Shown here: positions 34,701 to 47,512 of the stretch, one piece after another | How positions within the stretch are numbered: position 1 is the stretch's first letter | How the letters are laid out: every line of letters begins with the position of its first letter | DNA from: Osmia lignaria lignaria | Lineage: Eukaryota > Arthropoda > Insecta > Hymenoptera > Megachilidae | NCBI RefSeq assembly: GCF_051020975.1 | Contig: NW_027478166.1 | Location: 1,117,501-1,181,500 of the forward strand | Direction of reading: 5' to 3' | Length of the DNA stretch: 64,000 bases | Program-made: the position numbers and the translations under genes | Notes under the pieces: model-generated | Told to the model about the DNA's origin: nothing | Databases searched by the model: none | The model's input: the letters and a program-made list of their open reading frames with translations, nothing else

Positions 34701-34989
34701 TATTTAAAAGTTCCGAAGCCGCACCAACATAATAGAGATACAGAAACACCGTGGCCCCTTTCTTTGAGATAACTCTGCACTATTGCGAGCTGCAAATGCC
34801 ACCTCCAGCTTAGCTGTGCAGAAGAAGAACAACAAGAAGAAGAAATATCTCGAAATATGTCCGTCAGGCCCTTTCCGTTCAGATAAATCTGCAAATATCT
34901 CGGAAACGAAGCGAGCTATGGCAAAATGCTAAGAGACCTTTTTTGTAGAGAATTATGTTTGCTACTTTTTATGTTCTATAATATTTTTT
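31786..34989 (+). repeat. 10-monomer higher-order repeat, full copy 2
   Basis: Monomers 99-108 repeat 27002-30205 in every position and have the same length, 3204 bp. Private changes are few, for example TTTGAGGTAAC (32206), GCAGAGGAAG (33535) and CGCTCCAAC (34399). ATCATGATAT in the first monomer is shared with the copies at 30206 and 34990 but not with 27002, so those copies are closer to one another. Confidence 0.93.
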
Positions 34990-37549
34990 GATCAGATGCG
35001 TAGTTCTCGAGATATATCATGATATTTAAAAGTTCCGAAGCCGCACCAACATAATAGAGATACAGAAACACCGTGGACCCTTTCTTTGAGATAACTCTGC
35101 ACTATTGCGAGCTGCAAATGCCACTTCCAGGTTAGCTGTGCAGAAGAAGAACAACAAGAAGAAGAAATATCTCGAAATATGTCCGTTAGGCCCCTTCCCT
35201 TGAGATAAATCTGCAAATATCTCGGAAACGAAGCGAGCTATGGCAAAATGTTAAGAGACCTTTTTTGTAGAGAATTAAGTTTCCTACTTTTTATGTTCTA
35301 TGATATTTTTTGATCAGATGCGCAGTTCTCGAGATATATCAAGATATTTAAAAGTTCCGAAGCCGCACCAACATTATAGAGATACAGAAACACAGTGGCC
35401 CCTTTCTTTGAGATAACTCTGCACTATTGCGAGCTGCAAATGCCACCTCCAGCTTAGCTGTGCAGAAGAAGAACAACAAGAAGAAGAAATATCTCGAAAT
35501 ATGTCCGTCAGGCCCTTTCCCTTCAGATAAATCTGCAAATATCTCGGAAACGAAGCGAGCTATGGCAAAATGCTAAGAGACCTTTTTTGTAGAGAATTAT
35601 GTTTGCTACTTTTTATGTTCTATGATATTTTTTGATCAGATGCGTAGTTCTCGAGATATATCAAGATATTTAAAAGTTCCGAAGCCGCACCAACATAATA
35701 GAGATACAGAAACACCGTGGCCCCTTTCTTTGAGATAACTCTGCACTAGTGCGAGCCGCAAATGCCACTTCCAGCTTAGCTGTGCAGAAGAAGAACAACA
35801 AGAAGAAGAAATATCTCGAAATATGTCCGTCAGGCCCCTTCCCTTGAGATAAATCTGCAAATATCTCGGAAACGAAGCGAGCTATGGCAAAATGTTAAGA
35901 GACCTTTTTTGTAGAGAATTAAGTTTCCTACTTTTTATGTTCTATGATATTTTTTGATCAGATGCGTAGTTCTCGAGATATATCAAGATATTTAAAAGTT
36001 CCGAAGCCGCACCAACATAATAGAGATACAGAAACACCGTGGCCCCTTTCTTTGAGATAACTCTGCACTAGTGCGAGCCGCAAATGCCACTTCCAGCTTA
36101 GCTGTGCAGAAGAAGAAATATCTCGAAATATGTCCGTCAGGCCCCTTCCCTTGAGATAAATCTGCAAATATCTCGGAAACCAAGCGAGCTATGGCAAAAT
36201 GTTAAGAGACCTTTTTTGTAGAGAATTAAGTTTCCTACTTTTTATGTTCTATGATATTTTTTGATCAGATGCGCAGTTCTCGAGATATATCAAGATATTT
36301 AAAAGTTCCGAAGCCGCACCAACATAATAGAGATACAGAAACACCGTGGCCCCTTTCTTTGAGATAACTTTGCACTATTGCGAGCTGTAAATGCCACTTC
36401 CAGCTTAGCTGTGCAGAAGAAGAACAACAAGAAGAAGAAATATCTCGAAATATGTCCGTCAGGCCCCTTCCCTTGAGATATATCTGCAAATATCTCGGAA
36501 ACGAAGCGAGCTATGGCAAAATGTTAAGAGACCTTTTTTGTAGAGAATTATGTTTCCTACAATTTACGTTCTATGATATTTTTTGATCAGAAGCGTAGTT
36601 TTCGAGATATATCGAGATATTTAAAAGTTCCGAAGCCGCACCAACATAATAGAGATACAGAAACACCGTGGCCCCTTTCTTTGAGATAACTCTGCACTAG
36701 TGCGAGCCGCAAATGCCACTTCCAGCTTAGCTGTGCAGAAGAAGAACAACAAGAAGAAGAAATATCTCGAAATATGTCCGTCAGGCCCCTTCCCTTGAGA
36801 TAAATCTGCAAATATCTCGGAAACGAAGAGAGCTATGGCAAAATGTTAAGAGACCTTTTTTGTAGAGAATTAAGTTTCCTACTTTTTATGTTCTATGATA
36901 TTTTTTGATCAGATGCGTAGTTCTCGAGATATATCAAGATATTTAAAAGTTCCGAAGCCGCACCAACATAATAGAGATACAGAAACACCGTGGCCCCTTT
37001 CTTTGAGATAACTCTGCACTATTGCGAGCTGGAAATGCCACTTCCAGTTTAGCTGTGCAGAAGAAGAACAACAAGAAGAAGAAATATCTCGAAATATGTC
37101 CGTCAGGCCCCTTCCCTTGAGATAAATCTGCAAATATCTCGGAAACGAAGCGAGCTATGGCAAAATGTTAAGAGACCTTTTTTGTAGAGAATTAAGTTTC
37201 CTACTTTTTATGTTGTATGATATTTTTTGATCAGATGCGCAGTTCTCGAGATATATCAAGATATTTAAAAGTTCCGAAGCCGCACCAACATAATAGAGAT
37301 ACAGAAACACCGTGGCCCCTTTCTTTGAGATAACTCTGCACTATTGCGAGCTGCAAATGCCACTTCCAGCTTACTGTGCAGAAGAAGAACAACCAGAAGA
37401 AGAAATATCTCGAAATATGTCCGTCAGGCCCCTTCCCTTGAGATAAATCTGCAAATATCTCGGAAACGAAGCGAGCTATGGCAAAATGTTAAGAGACTTT
37501 ATTTGTAGAGAATTAAGTTTCCTACTTTTTATGTTCTACGATATTTTTT
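34990..37549 (+). repeat. Higher-order repeat copy 3, positions 1-8
   Basis: Monomers 109-116 repeat the first eight units. The eighth (CTTACTGTG) ends with GAGACTTTATTTG instead of the expected tail, where the copy departs from the 10-mer. AACAACCAG near 37391 is private. Confidence 0.91.
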
Positions 37550-38836
37550 GATCGGATGCGTAGTTCTCGAGATATATCAAGATATTTAAAAGTTCCGAAG
37601 CCGCACCAACATAATAGAGATACAGAAACACCGTGGCCCCTTTCTTTGAGATAACTTTGCACTATTGCGAGCTGTGAATGCCACTTCCAGCTTAGCTGTG
37701 CAGAAGAAGAACAACAAGAAGAAGAAATATCTCGAAATATGTCCGTCAGGCCCCTTCCCTTGAGATATATCTGCAAATATCTCGGAAACGAAGCGAGCTA
37801 TGGCAAAATGTTAAGAGACCTTTTTTGTAGAGAATTATGTTTCCTACAATTTACGTTCTATGATATTTTTTGATCAGAAGCGTAGTTTTCGAGATATATC
37901 GAGATATTTAAAAGTTCCGAAGCCGCACCAACATAATAGAGATACAGAAACACCGTGGCCCCTTTCTTTGAGATAACTCTGCACTAGTGCGAGCCGCAAA
38001 TGCCACTTCCAGCTTAGCTGTGCAGAAGAAGAACAACAAGAAGAAGAAATATCTCGAAATATGTCCGTCAGGCCCCTTCCCTTGAGATAAATCTGCAAAT
38101 ATCTCGGAAACGAAGAGAGCTATGGCAAAATGTTAAGAGACCTTTTTTGTAGAGAATTAAGTTTCCTACTTTTTATGTTCTATGATATTTTTTGATCAGA
38201 TGCGTAGTTCTCGAGATATATCAAGATATTTAAAAGTTCCGAAGCCGCACCAACATAATAGAGATACAGAAACACCGTGGCCCCTTTCTTTGAGATAACT
38301 CTGCACTATTGCGAGCTGGAAATGCCACTTCCAGTTTAGCTGTGCAGAAGAAGAACAACAAGAAGAAGAAATATCTCGAAATATGTCCGTCAGGCCCCTT
38401 CCCTTGAGATAAATCTGCAAATATCTCGGAAACGAAGCGAGCTATGGCAAAATGTTAAGAGACCTTTTTTGTAGAGAATTAAGTTTCGTACTTTTTATGT
38501 TCTATGATATTTTTTGATCAGATGCGCAGTTCTCGAGATATATCAAGATATTTAAAAGTTCCGAAGCCGCACCAACATAATAGAGATACAGAAACACCGT
38601 GGCCCCTTTCTTTGAGATAACTCTGCACTATTGCGAGCTGCAAATGCCACTTCCAGCTTACTGTGCAGAAGAAGAACAACAAGAAGAAGAAATATCTCGA
38701 AATATGTCCGTCAGGCCCCTTCCCTTGAGATAAATCTGCAAATATCTCGGAAACGAAGCGAGCTATGGCAAAATGTTAAGAGACTTTATTTGTAGAGAAT
38801 TAAGTTTCCTACTTTTTATGTTCTACGATATTTTTT
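37550..38836 (+). repeat. 4-monomer duplication (1287 bp) of 36263-37549
   Basis: Monomers 117-120 repeat units 5-8 of the third copy: AACTTTGCAC, B with GAAGAGAGC, F middle, CTTACTGTG with GAGACTTTATTTG. The first monomer has TGATCGG and an A head with GTAG where its model has GCAG, so the junction is mosaic. Confidence 0.88.
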
Positions 38837-41800
38837 GATCGGATGCGTAGTTCTCGAGATATATCAAGATATTTAAAAGTTCCGAAGCCGCACCAACATA
38901 ATAGAGATACAGAAACACCGTGGCTCCTTTCTTTGAGATAACTCTGCACTATTGCGAGCTGGAAATGCCACTTCCAGTTTAGCTGTGCAGAAGAAGAACA
39001 ACAAGAAGAAGAAATATCTCGAAATATGTCCGTCAGGCCCTTTCCCTTCAGATAAATCTGCAAACATCTCGGAAACGAAGCGAGCTATGGCAAAATGCTA
39101 AGAGACCTTTTTTGTAGAGAATTATGTTTCCTACAATTTATGTTCTATGATATTTTTTGATCAGAAGCGTAGTTTTCGAGATATATCGAGATATTTAAAA
39201 GTTCCGAAGCCGCACCAACATAATAGAGATACAGAAACACCGTGGCCCCTTTCTTTGAGATAACTCTGCACTAGTGCGAGCCGCAAATGCCACTTCCAGC
39301 TTAGCTGTGCAGAAGAAGAACAACAAGAAGAAGAAATATCTCGAAATATGTCCGTCAGGCCCCTTCCCTTGAGATAAATCTGCAAATATCTCGGAAACGA
39401 AGCGAGCTATGGCAAAATGTTAAGAGACCGTTTTTGTAGAGAATTAAGTTTCCTACTTTTTATGTTCTATGATATTTTTTGATCAGATGCGTAGTTCTCG
39501 AGATATATCAAGATATTTAAAAGTTCCGAAGCCGCACCAACATAATAGAGATACAGAAACACCGTGGCCCCTTTCTTTGAGATAACTCTGCACTAGTGCG
39601 AGCCGCAAATGCCACTTCCAGCTTAGCTGTGCAGAAGAAGAAATATCTCGAAATATGTCCGTCAGGCCCCTTCCCTTGAGATAAATCTGCAAATATCTCG
39701 GAAACGAAGCGAGCTATGGGAAAATGTTAAGAGACCTTTTTTGTAGAGAATTAAGTTTCCTACTTTTTATGTTCTATGATATTTTTTGATCAGATGCGCA
39801 GTTCTCGAGATATATCAAGATATTTAAAAGTTCCGAAGCCGCACCAACATAATAGAGATACAGAAACACCGTGGCCCCTTTCTTTGAGATAACTTTGCAC
39901 TATTGCGAGCTGTAAATGCCACTTCCAGCTTAGCTGTGCAGAAGAAGAACAACAAGAAGAAGAAATATCTCAAAATATGTCCGTCAGGCCCCTTCCCTTG
40001 AGATATATCTGCAAATATCTCGGAAAGGAAGCGAGCTATGGCAAAATGTTAAGAGACCTTTTTTGTAGAGAATTATGTTTCCTACAATTTATGTTCTATG
40101 ATATTTTTTGATCAGAAGCGTAGTTTTCGAGATATATCGAGATATTTAAAAGTTCCGAAGCCGCACCAACATAATAGAGATACAGAAACACCGTGGCCCC
40201 TTTCTTTGAGATAACTCTGCACTATTGCGAGCTGCAAATGCCACTTGCAGCTTACTGTGCAGAAGAAGAACAACAAGAAGAAGAAATATCTCGAAATATG
40301 TCCGTCAGGCCCCTTCCCTTGAGATATATCTGCAAATATCTCGGAAACGAAGCGAGCTATGGCAAAATGTTAAGAGACTTTATTTGTAGAGAATTAAGTT
40401 TCCTACTTTTTATGTTCTACGATATTTTTTGATCAGATGCGTAGTTCTCGAGATATATCAAGATATTTAAAAGTTCCGAAGCCGCACCAACATAATAGAG
40501 ATACAGAAACACCGTGGCTCCGTTCTTTGAGATAACTCTGCACTATTGCGAGCTGGAAATGCCACTTCCAGTTTAGCTGTGCAGAAGAAGAACAACAAGA
40601 AGAAGAAATATCTCGAAATATGTCCGTTAGGCCCCTTCCCTTCAGATAAATCTGCAAATACCTCGGAAACGAAGCGAGCTATGGCAAAATGTTAAGAGAC
40701 CTTTTTTGTAGAGAATTAAGTTTCCTACTTTCTATGTTCTATGATATTTTTTGATCAGATGCGCAGTTCTCGAGATATATCAAGATATTTAAAAGTTCCG
40801 AAGCCGCACCAACATAATAGAGATACAGAAACACAGTGGCCCCTTTCTTTGAGATAACTCTGCACTATTGCGAGCCGCAAATGCCACTTCCAGCTTAGCT
40901 GTGCAGAAGAAGAACAACAAGAAGAAGAAATATCTCGAAATATGTCCGTCAGGCCCCTTCCCTTGAGATAAATCTGCAAATATCTCGGAAACGAAGAGAG
41001 CTATGGCAAAATGTTAAGAGACCTTTTTTGTAGAGAATTAAGTTTCCTACTTTTTATGTTCTATGATATTTTTTGATCAGATGCGTAGTTCTCGAGATAT
41101 ATCAAGATATTTAAAAGTTCCGAAGCAGCACCAACATAATAGAGATACAGAAACACCGTGGCCCCTTTCTTTGAGATAACTCTGCACTATTGCGACCTGG
41201 AAATGCCACTTCCAGTTTAGCTGTGCAGAAGAAGAACAACAAGAAGAAGAAATATCTCGAAATATGTCCGTCAGGCCCCTTCCCTTGAGATAAATATGCA
41301 AATATCTCGGAAACGAAGCGAGCTATGGCAAAATGTTAAGAGACCTTTTTTGTAGAGAATTAAGTTTCCTACTTTTTATGTTCTATGATATTTTTTGATC
41401 AGATGCGCAGTTCTCGAGATATATCAAGATATTTAAAAGTTCCGAAGCCGCACCAACATAATAGAGATACAGAAACACCGTGGCCCCTTTCTTTGAGATA
41501 ACTCTGCACTATTGCGAGCTGCAAATGCCACTTGCAGCTTACTGTGCAGAAGAAGAACAACAAGAAGAAGAAATATCTCGAAATATGTCCGTCAGGCCCC
41601 TTCCCTTGAGATATATCTGCAAATATCTCGGAAACGAAGCGAGCTATGGCAAAATGTTAAGAGACTTTATTTGTAGAGAATTAAGTTTCCTACTTTTTAT
41701 GTTCTACGATATTTTTTGATCAGATGCGTAGTTCTCGAGATATATCAAGATATTTAAAAGTTCCGAAGCCGCACCAACATAATAGAGATACAGAAACACC

Positions 41801-43004
41801 GTGGCTCCGTTCTTTGAGATAACTCTGCACTATTGCGAGCTGGAAATGCCACTTCCAGTTTAGCTGTGCAGAAGAAGAACAACAAGAAGAAGAAATATCT
41901 CGAAATATGTCCGTTAGGCCCCTTCCCTTGAGATAAATATGCAAATATCTCGGAAACGAAGCGAGCTATGGCAAAATGTTAAGAGACCTTTTTTGTAGAG
42001 AATTAAGTTTCCTACTTTTTATGTTGTATGATATTTTTTGATCAGATGCGCAGTTCTCGAGATATATCAAGATATTTAAAAGTTCCGAAGCCGCACCAAC
42101 ATAATAGAGATACAGAAACACCGTGGCCCCTTTCTTTGAGATAACTCTGCACTATTGCGAGCTGCAAATGCCACTTGCAGCTTACTGTGCAGAAGAAGAA
42201 CAACAAGAAGAAGAAATATCTCGAAATATGTCCGTCAGGCCCCTTCCCTTGAGATATATCTGCAAATATCTCGGAAACGAAGCGAGCTATGGCAAAATGT
42301 TAAGAGACTTTATTTGTAGAGAATTAAGTTTCCTACTTTTTATGTTCTACGATATTTTTTGATCAGATGCGTAGTTCTCGAGATATATCAAGATATTTAA
42401 AAGTTCCGAAGCCGCACCAACATAATAGAGATACAGAAACACCGTGGCTCCGTTCTTTGAGATAACTCTGCACTATTGCGAGCTGGAAATGCCACTTCCA
42501 GTTTAGCTGTGCAGAAGAAGAACAACAAGAAGAAGAAATATCTCGAAATATGTCCGTTAGGCCCCTTCCCTTCAGATAAATCTGCAAATACCTCGGAAAC
42601 GAAGCGAGCTATGGCAAAATGTTAAGAGACCTTTTTTGTAGAGAATTAAGTTTCCTACTTTCTATGTTCTATGATATTTTTTGATCAGATGCGCAGTTCT
42701 CGAGATATATCAAGATATTTAAAAGTTCCGAAGCCGCACCAACATAATAGAGATACAGAAACACAGTGGCCCCTTTCTTTGAGATAACTCTGCACTATTG
42801 CGAGCCGCAAATGCCACTTCCAGCTTAGCTGTGCAGAAGAAGAACAACAAGAAGAAGAAATATCTCGAAATATGTCCGTCAGGCCCCTTCCCTTGAGATA
42901 AATCTGCAAATATCTCGGAAACGAAGCGAGCTATGGCAAAATGTTAAGAGACCTTTTTTGTAGAGAATTAAGTTTCCTACTTTTTATGTTCTATGATATT
43001 TTTT
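38837..43004 (+). repeat. Scrambled end of the 10-mer domain (monomers 121-133)
   Basis: Units of the 10-mer appear in altered order. There is a last 15-bp deletion monomer at 39481 and AACTTTGCAC at 39788. Three CTTGCAGCTTACTG monomers (40110, 41397, 42040) are each followed by a GGCTCCG monomer (40431, 41718, 42361). The pair 40431-41074 recurs at 42361-43004 with the private ATACCTCGG and ACTTTCTATG. The pair 41397-42039 is a 643-bp repeat of the same type as 42040-42682. Confidence 0.85.
41718..42039 (+). repeat. Fusion monomer 130 (left of 126-type, right of 128-type)
   Basis: GGCTCCG and CCGTTAGG match the monomers at 40431 and 42361. CTTGAGATAAATATGC matches the monomer at 41075. The switch lies between about 41915 and 41928. 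This removes two monomers compared with the order 126-127-128. Confidence 0.75.
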
Positions 43005-44936
43005 GATCAGATGCGTAGTTCTCGAGATATATCAAGATATTTAAAAGTTCCGAAGCCGCACCAACATAATAGAGATACAGAAACACCGTGGCCCCTTTCT
43101 TTGAGATAACTCTGCACTAGTGCGAGCCGCAAATGCCACTTCCAGCTTAGCTGTGCAGAAGAAGAACAACAAGAAGAAGAAATATCTCGAAATATGTCCG
43201 TCAGGCCCCTTCCCTTGAGATAAATCTGCAAATATCTCGGAAACGAAGCGAGCTATGGCAAAATGTTAAGAGACGTTTTTTGTAGAGAATTATGTTTCCT
43301 ACAATTTATGTTCTATGATATTTTTTGATCAGAAGCGTAGTTTTCGAGATATATCGAGATATTTAAAAGTTCCGAAGCCGCACCAACATAATAGGGATAC
43401 AGAAACACCGTGGCCCCTTTCTCTGAGATAACTCTGCACTAGTGCGAGCCGCAAATGCCACTTCCAGCTTAGCTGTGCAGAAGAAGAACAACAAGAAGAA
43501 GAAATATCTCGAAATATGTCCGTCAGGCCACTTCCCTTGAGATAAATCTGCAAATATCTCGGAAACGAAGCGAGCTATGGCAAAATGTTAAGAGACGTTT
43601 TTTGTAGAGAATTATGTTTCCTACAATTTATGTTCTATGATATTTTTTGATCAGGAGCGTAGTTTTCGAGATATATCGAGATATTTAAAAGTTCCGAAGC
43701 CGCACCAACATAATAGAGATACAGAAACACCGTGGCCCCTTTCTTTGAGATAACTCTGCACTAGTGCGAGCCGCAAATGCCACTTCCAGCTTAGCTGTGC
43801 AGAAGAAGAGCAACAAGAAGAAGAAATATCTCGAAATATGTCCGACAGGCCCCTTCCCTTGAGATAAATCTGCAAATATCTCGGAAACGAAGCGAGCTAT
43901 GGCGAAATGTTAAGAGACCTTTTTTGTAGAGAATTAAGTTTCCTACTTTTTATCTTCTATGATATTTTTTGGTCAGATGCGTAGTTCTCGAGATAGATCA
44001 AGATACTTAAAAGTTCCGAAGCCGCACCAACATAATAGAGATACAGAAACACCGTGGCCCCTCTCTTTGAGATAACTCTGCACTATTGCGAGCTGCAAAT
44101 GCCACTTCCAGCTTAGCTGTGCAGAAGAAGAACAACAAGAAGAAGAAATATCTCGAAATATGTCCGTCAGGCCCCTTCCCTTGAGATAAATCTGCAAATA
44201 TCTCGGAAACGAAGCGAGCTATGGCAAAATGTTTAGAGACCTTTCCTGTAGAGAATTAAGTTTCCTACTTTTTATGTAGTATGATATTTTTTGATCAGAT
44301 GCGTAGTTCTCGAGATATATCAAGATATTTAAAAGTTCCGAAGCCGCACCAACATAATAGAGATACAGAAACACCGTGGCCCCTTTCTTTGAGATAACTC
44401 TGCACTATTGCGCGCTGCAAATGCCACTTCCAGCTTAGCTGTGCAGAAGAAGAACAACAAGAAGAAGAAATATCTCGAAATATGTCCGTCAGGCCACTTC
44501 CCTTGAGATATATCTGCAAATATCTCGGAAACGAAGCGAGCTATCGCAAAATGTTAAGAGACCTTTTTTGTAGAGAATTAAGTTTCCTACTTTTTATGTT
44601 CGATGATATTTTTTGATCAGATGCGTAGTTCTCGAGATATATCAAGATATTTAAAAGTTCCGAAGCTGCACCAACATAATAGAGGTACAGAAACACCGTG
44701 GCCTCTTTCTTTGAGATAACTCTGCACTATTGCGAGCTGCAAATGCCACTTCGAGCTTAGCTGTGCAGAAGAAGAACAACAAGAAGAAGAAATATCTCGA
44801 AATATGTCCGTCAGACCCCTTCCCTTGAGATGAATCTGCAAATATCTCGGAAACGAAGCGAGCTATGGCAAAACGTTAAGAGACCTTTTTTGTAGAGAAT
44901 AATATTTCCTACAATTTACGTTCTATGATATTTTTT
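43005..44936 (+). repeat. Transition monomers 134-139
   Basis: Monomers 134-136 resemble A- or B-type with R middle (CCACTTCCC in 135). Monomer 137 (43971) is a partial C-type with TGGTCAG, GATAGATC and ATACTTAAAAG but CCAACAT without the extra A. Monomer 138 has GCGCGCTGC. Monomer 139 has GAAGCTGCACC and GAGGTAC and recurs at 49767. Confidence 0.82.
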
Positions 44937-45580
44937 GATCAGAAGCGTAGTTTTCGAGATATATCGAGATATTTAAAAGCTCCGAAGCCGCACCAATATA
45001 ATAGAGATACAGAAACACCGTGGCCCCTTTCTTTGAGATAACTCTGCACTACTGCGAGCCGCAAATGCCACTTCCAGCTCAGCTGTGCAGAAGAAGAACA
45101 ACAAGAAGAAGAAATATCTCGAAATATGTCCGTCAGGCCCCTTCCCTTGAGATAAATCTGCAAATATCTCGGAAACGAAGCGAGCTATGGCAAAATGTTA
45201 AGAGACCTTTTTTGTAGAGAATTATGTTTCCTACAATTTATGTTCTATGATATTTTTTGATCAGAAGCGTAGTTTTCGAGATATATCGAGATATTTAAAA
45301 GTTCCGAAGCCGCACCAACATAATAGAGATACAGAAACACCGTGGCCCCTTTCTTTGGGATAACTCTGCACTATTGCGAGCTGCAAATGCCACTTCCAGC
45401 TTAGCTGTGCAGAAGAAGAACAACAAGAAGAAGAAATATCTCGAAATATGTCCGTCAGGCCACTTCCCTTGAGATAAATCTGCAAATATCTCGGAAACGA
45501 AGCGAGCTATGGCAAAATGTTAAGAGACCTTTTTTGTAGAGAATTAAGTTTTCTACTTTTTATGTTCGATGATATTTTTT

Positions 45581-45902
45581 GATCAGATGCGTAGTTCTCG
45601 AGATATATCAAGATATTTAAAAGTTCCGAAGCTGCACCAATATAATAGAGATACAGAAACACCGTGGCCCCTTTCTTTGAGATAACTCTGCACTATTGCG
45701 AGCCGCAAATGCCACTTCCAGCTCAGCTGTGCAGAAGAAGAACAACAAGAAGAAGAAATATCTCGAAATATGTCCGTCAGGCCCCTTCCCTTGAGATAAA
45801 TATGCAAATATCTCGGAAACGAAGCGAGCTATGGCAAAATGTTAAGAGACCTTTTTTGTAGAGAATTAAGTTTCCTACTTTTTATGTTCTATGATATTTT
45901 TT
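45581..45902 (+). repeat. Possible fusion monomer 142
   Basis: GAAGCTGCACC matches the monomer at 49767, and CAATATAAT, CTCAGCTG and AAATATGC match the next one at 50089. The switch would lie in about 10 bases near 45632-45641. An ancestral state that later split is also possible. Confidence 0.6.
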
Positions 45903-46546
45903 GATCAGATGCGTAGTTCTCGAGATATATCAAGATATTTAAAAGTTCCGAAGCCGCACCAACATAATAGAGATACAGAAACACCGTGGCCCCTTTCTTT
46001 GAGATAACTCTGCACTATTGCGAGCTGCAAATGCCACTTCCAGCTTAGCTGTGCAGAGGAAGAACAACAAGAAGAAGAAATATCTCGAAATATGTCCGTC
46101 AGGCCAGTTCCTTTGAGCTGAATCTGCAAATATCTCGGAAACGAAGCGAGCTATGGCAAAATGTTAAGAGACGTTTTTTGTAGAGAATTATGTTTCCTAC
46201 AATTTATGTTCTATGATATTTTTTGATCAGAAGCGTAGTTTTCGAGATATATCGAGATATTTAAAAGTTCCGAAGACGCACCAACACAATAGAGATACAG
46301 AAACACCGTGGCCCCTTTCTTTGAGATAACTGTGCACCAGTGCGAGCCGCAAATGCCACTTCCAGCTTAGCTGTACAGAAGAAGAACAACAAGAAGAAGA
46401 AATATCTCGAAATATGTCCGTCAGGCCCCTTCCCTTGAGATATATCTGCAAATATCTCGGAAACGAAGCGAGCTATGGCAAAATGTTAAGAGACCGTTTT
46501 TGTAGAGAATTATGTTTCCTACTTTTTATGTTCTATGATATTTTTT

Positions 46547-47512
46547 GATCAGACGCGTAGTTCTCGAGATATATCAAGATATTTAAAAGTTCCGAAGCCG
46601 CACCAACATAATAGAGATACAGAAACACCGTGGCCCCTTTCTTTGAGATAACTCTGCACTATTGCGAGCTGCAAATGCCACTTCCAGCTTAGCTGTGCAG
46701 AAGAAGAACAACAAGAAGTAGAAATATCTCGAAATATGTCCGTCAGGGCCCTTCCCTTGAGATAAATCTGCAAATATCTCGGAAACGAAGAGAGCTATGG
46801 CAAAATGTTAAGAGACCTTTTTTGTAGAGAATTAAGTTTCCTACTTTTCATGTTCTATGTTATTTTTTGATCAGATGCGTAGTTCTCGAGATATATCAAG
46901 ATATTTAAAAGTTCCGAAGCCGCACCAACACAATAGAGATACAGAAACACCGTGGCCCCTTTCTTTGAGATAACTGTGCACCAGTGCGAGCCGCAAATGC
47001 CACTTCCAGCTTAGCTGTGCAGAAGAAGAACAACAAGAAGAAGAAATATCTCGAAATATGTCCGTCAGGCCCCTTCCCTTGAGATATATCTGCAAATATC
47101 TCGGAAACGAAGCGAGCTATGGCAAAATGTTAAGAGACCGTTTTTGTAGAGAATTAAGTTTCCTACTTTTCATGTTCTATGATATTTTTTGATCAGATGC
47201 GTAGTTCTCGAGATATATCAAGATATTTAAAAATTCCGAAGCCGCACCAACATAATAGAGATACAGAAACACCGTGGCCCCTTTCTTTGAGATAACTCTG
47301 CACTATTGCGAGCTGTAAATGCCACTTCCAGCTTAGCTGTGCAGAAGAAGAACAACAAGAAGAAGAAATATCTCGAAATATGTCCGTCAGGCCCCTTCCC
47401 TTGAGATATATCTGCAAATATCTCGGAAACAAAGCGAGCTATGGCAAAATGTTAAGAGACCGTTCTTGTAGAGAATTATGTTTCCTACTTTTTATGTTCT
47501 ATGATATTTTTT
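46547..47512 (+). repeat. 3-monomer tandem duplication (966 bp), copy 1
   Basis: Monomers 145-147: GACGCG with AAGTAGAAA, CAACACAAT with CACCAGTGCG, and GCTGTAAATG. The second copy is 47513-48478. The third monomer of copy 1 has private AAAAATTCCG and GAAACAAAG. Confidence 0.9.

Noticed and set aside
40193..40432. 79-codon plus-strand ORF, also at 41480 and 42123, and 65-codon plus-strand ORFs at 45020, 45664, 49206 and 50172
   Set aside because: These frames open only because of single-base changes in particular monomers (the CTTACTG deletion or CAGCTCAG), and the related monomers nearby are closed. They are shadows of the satellite.
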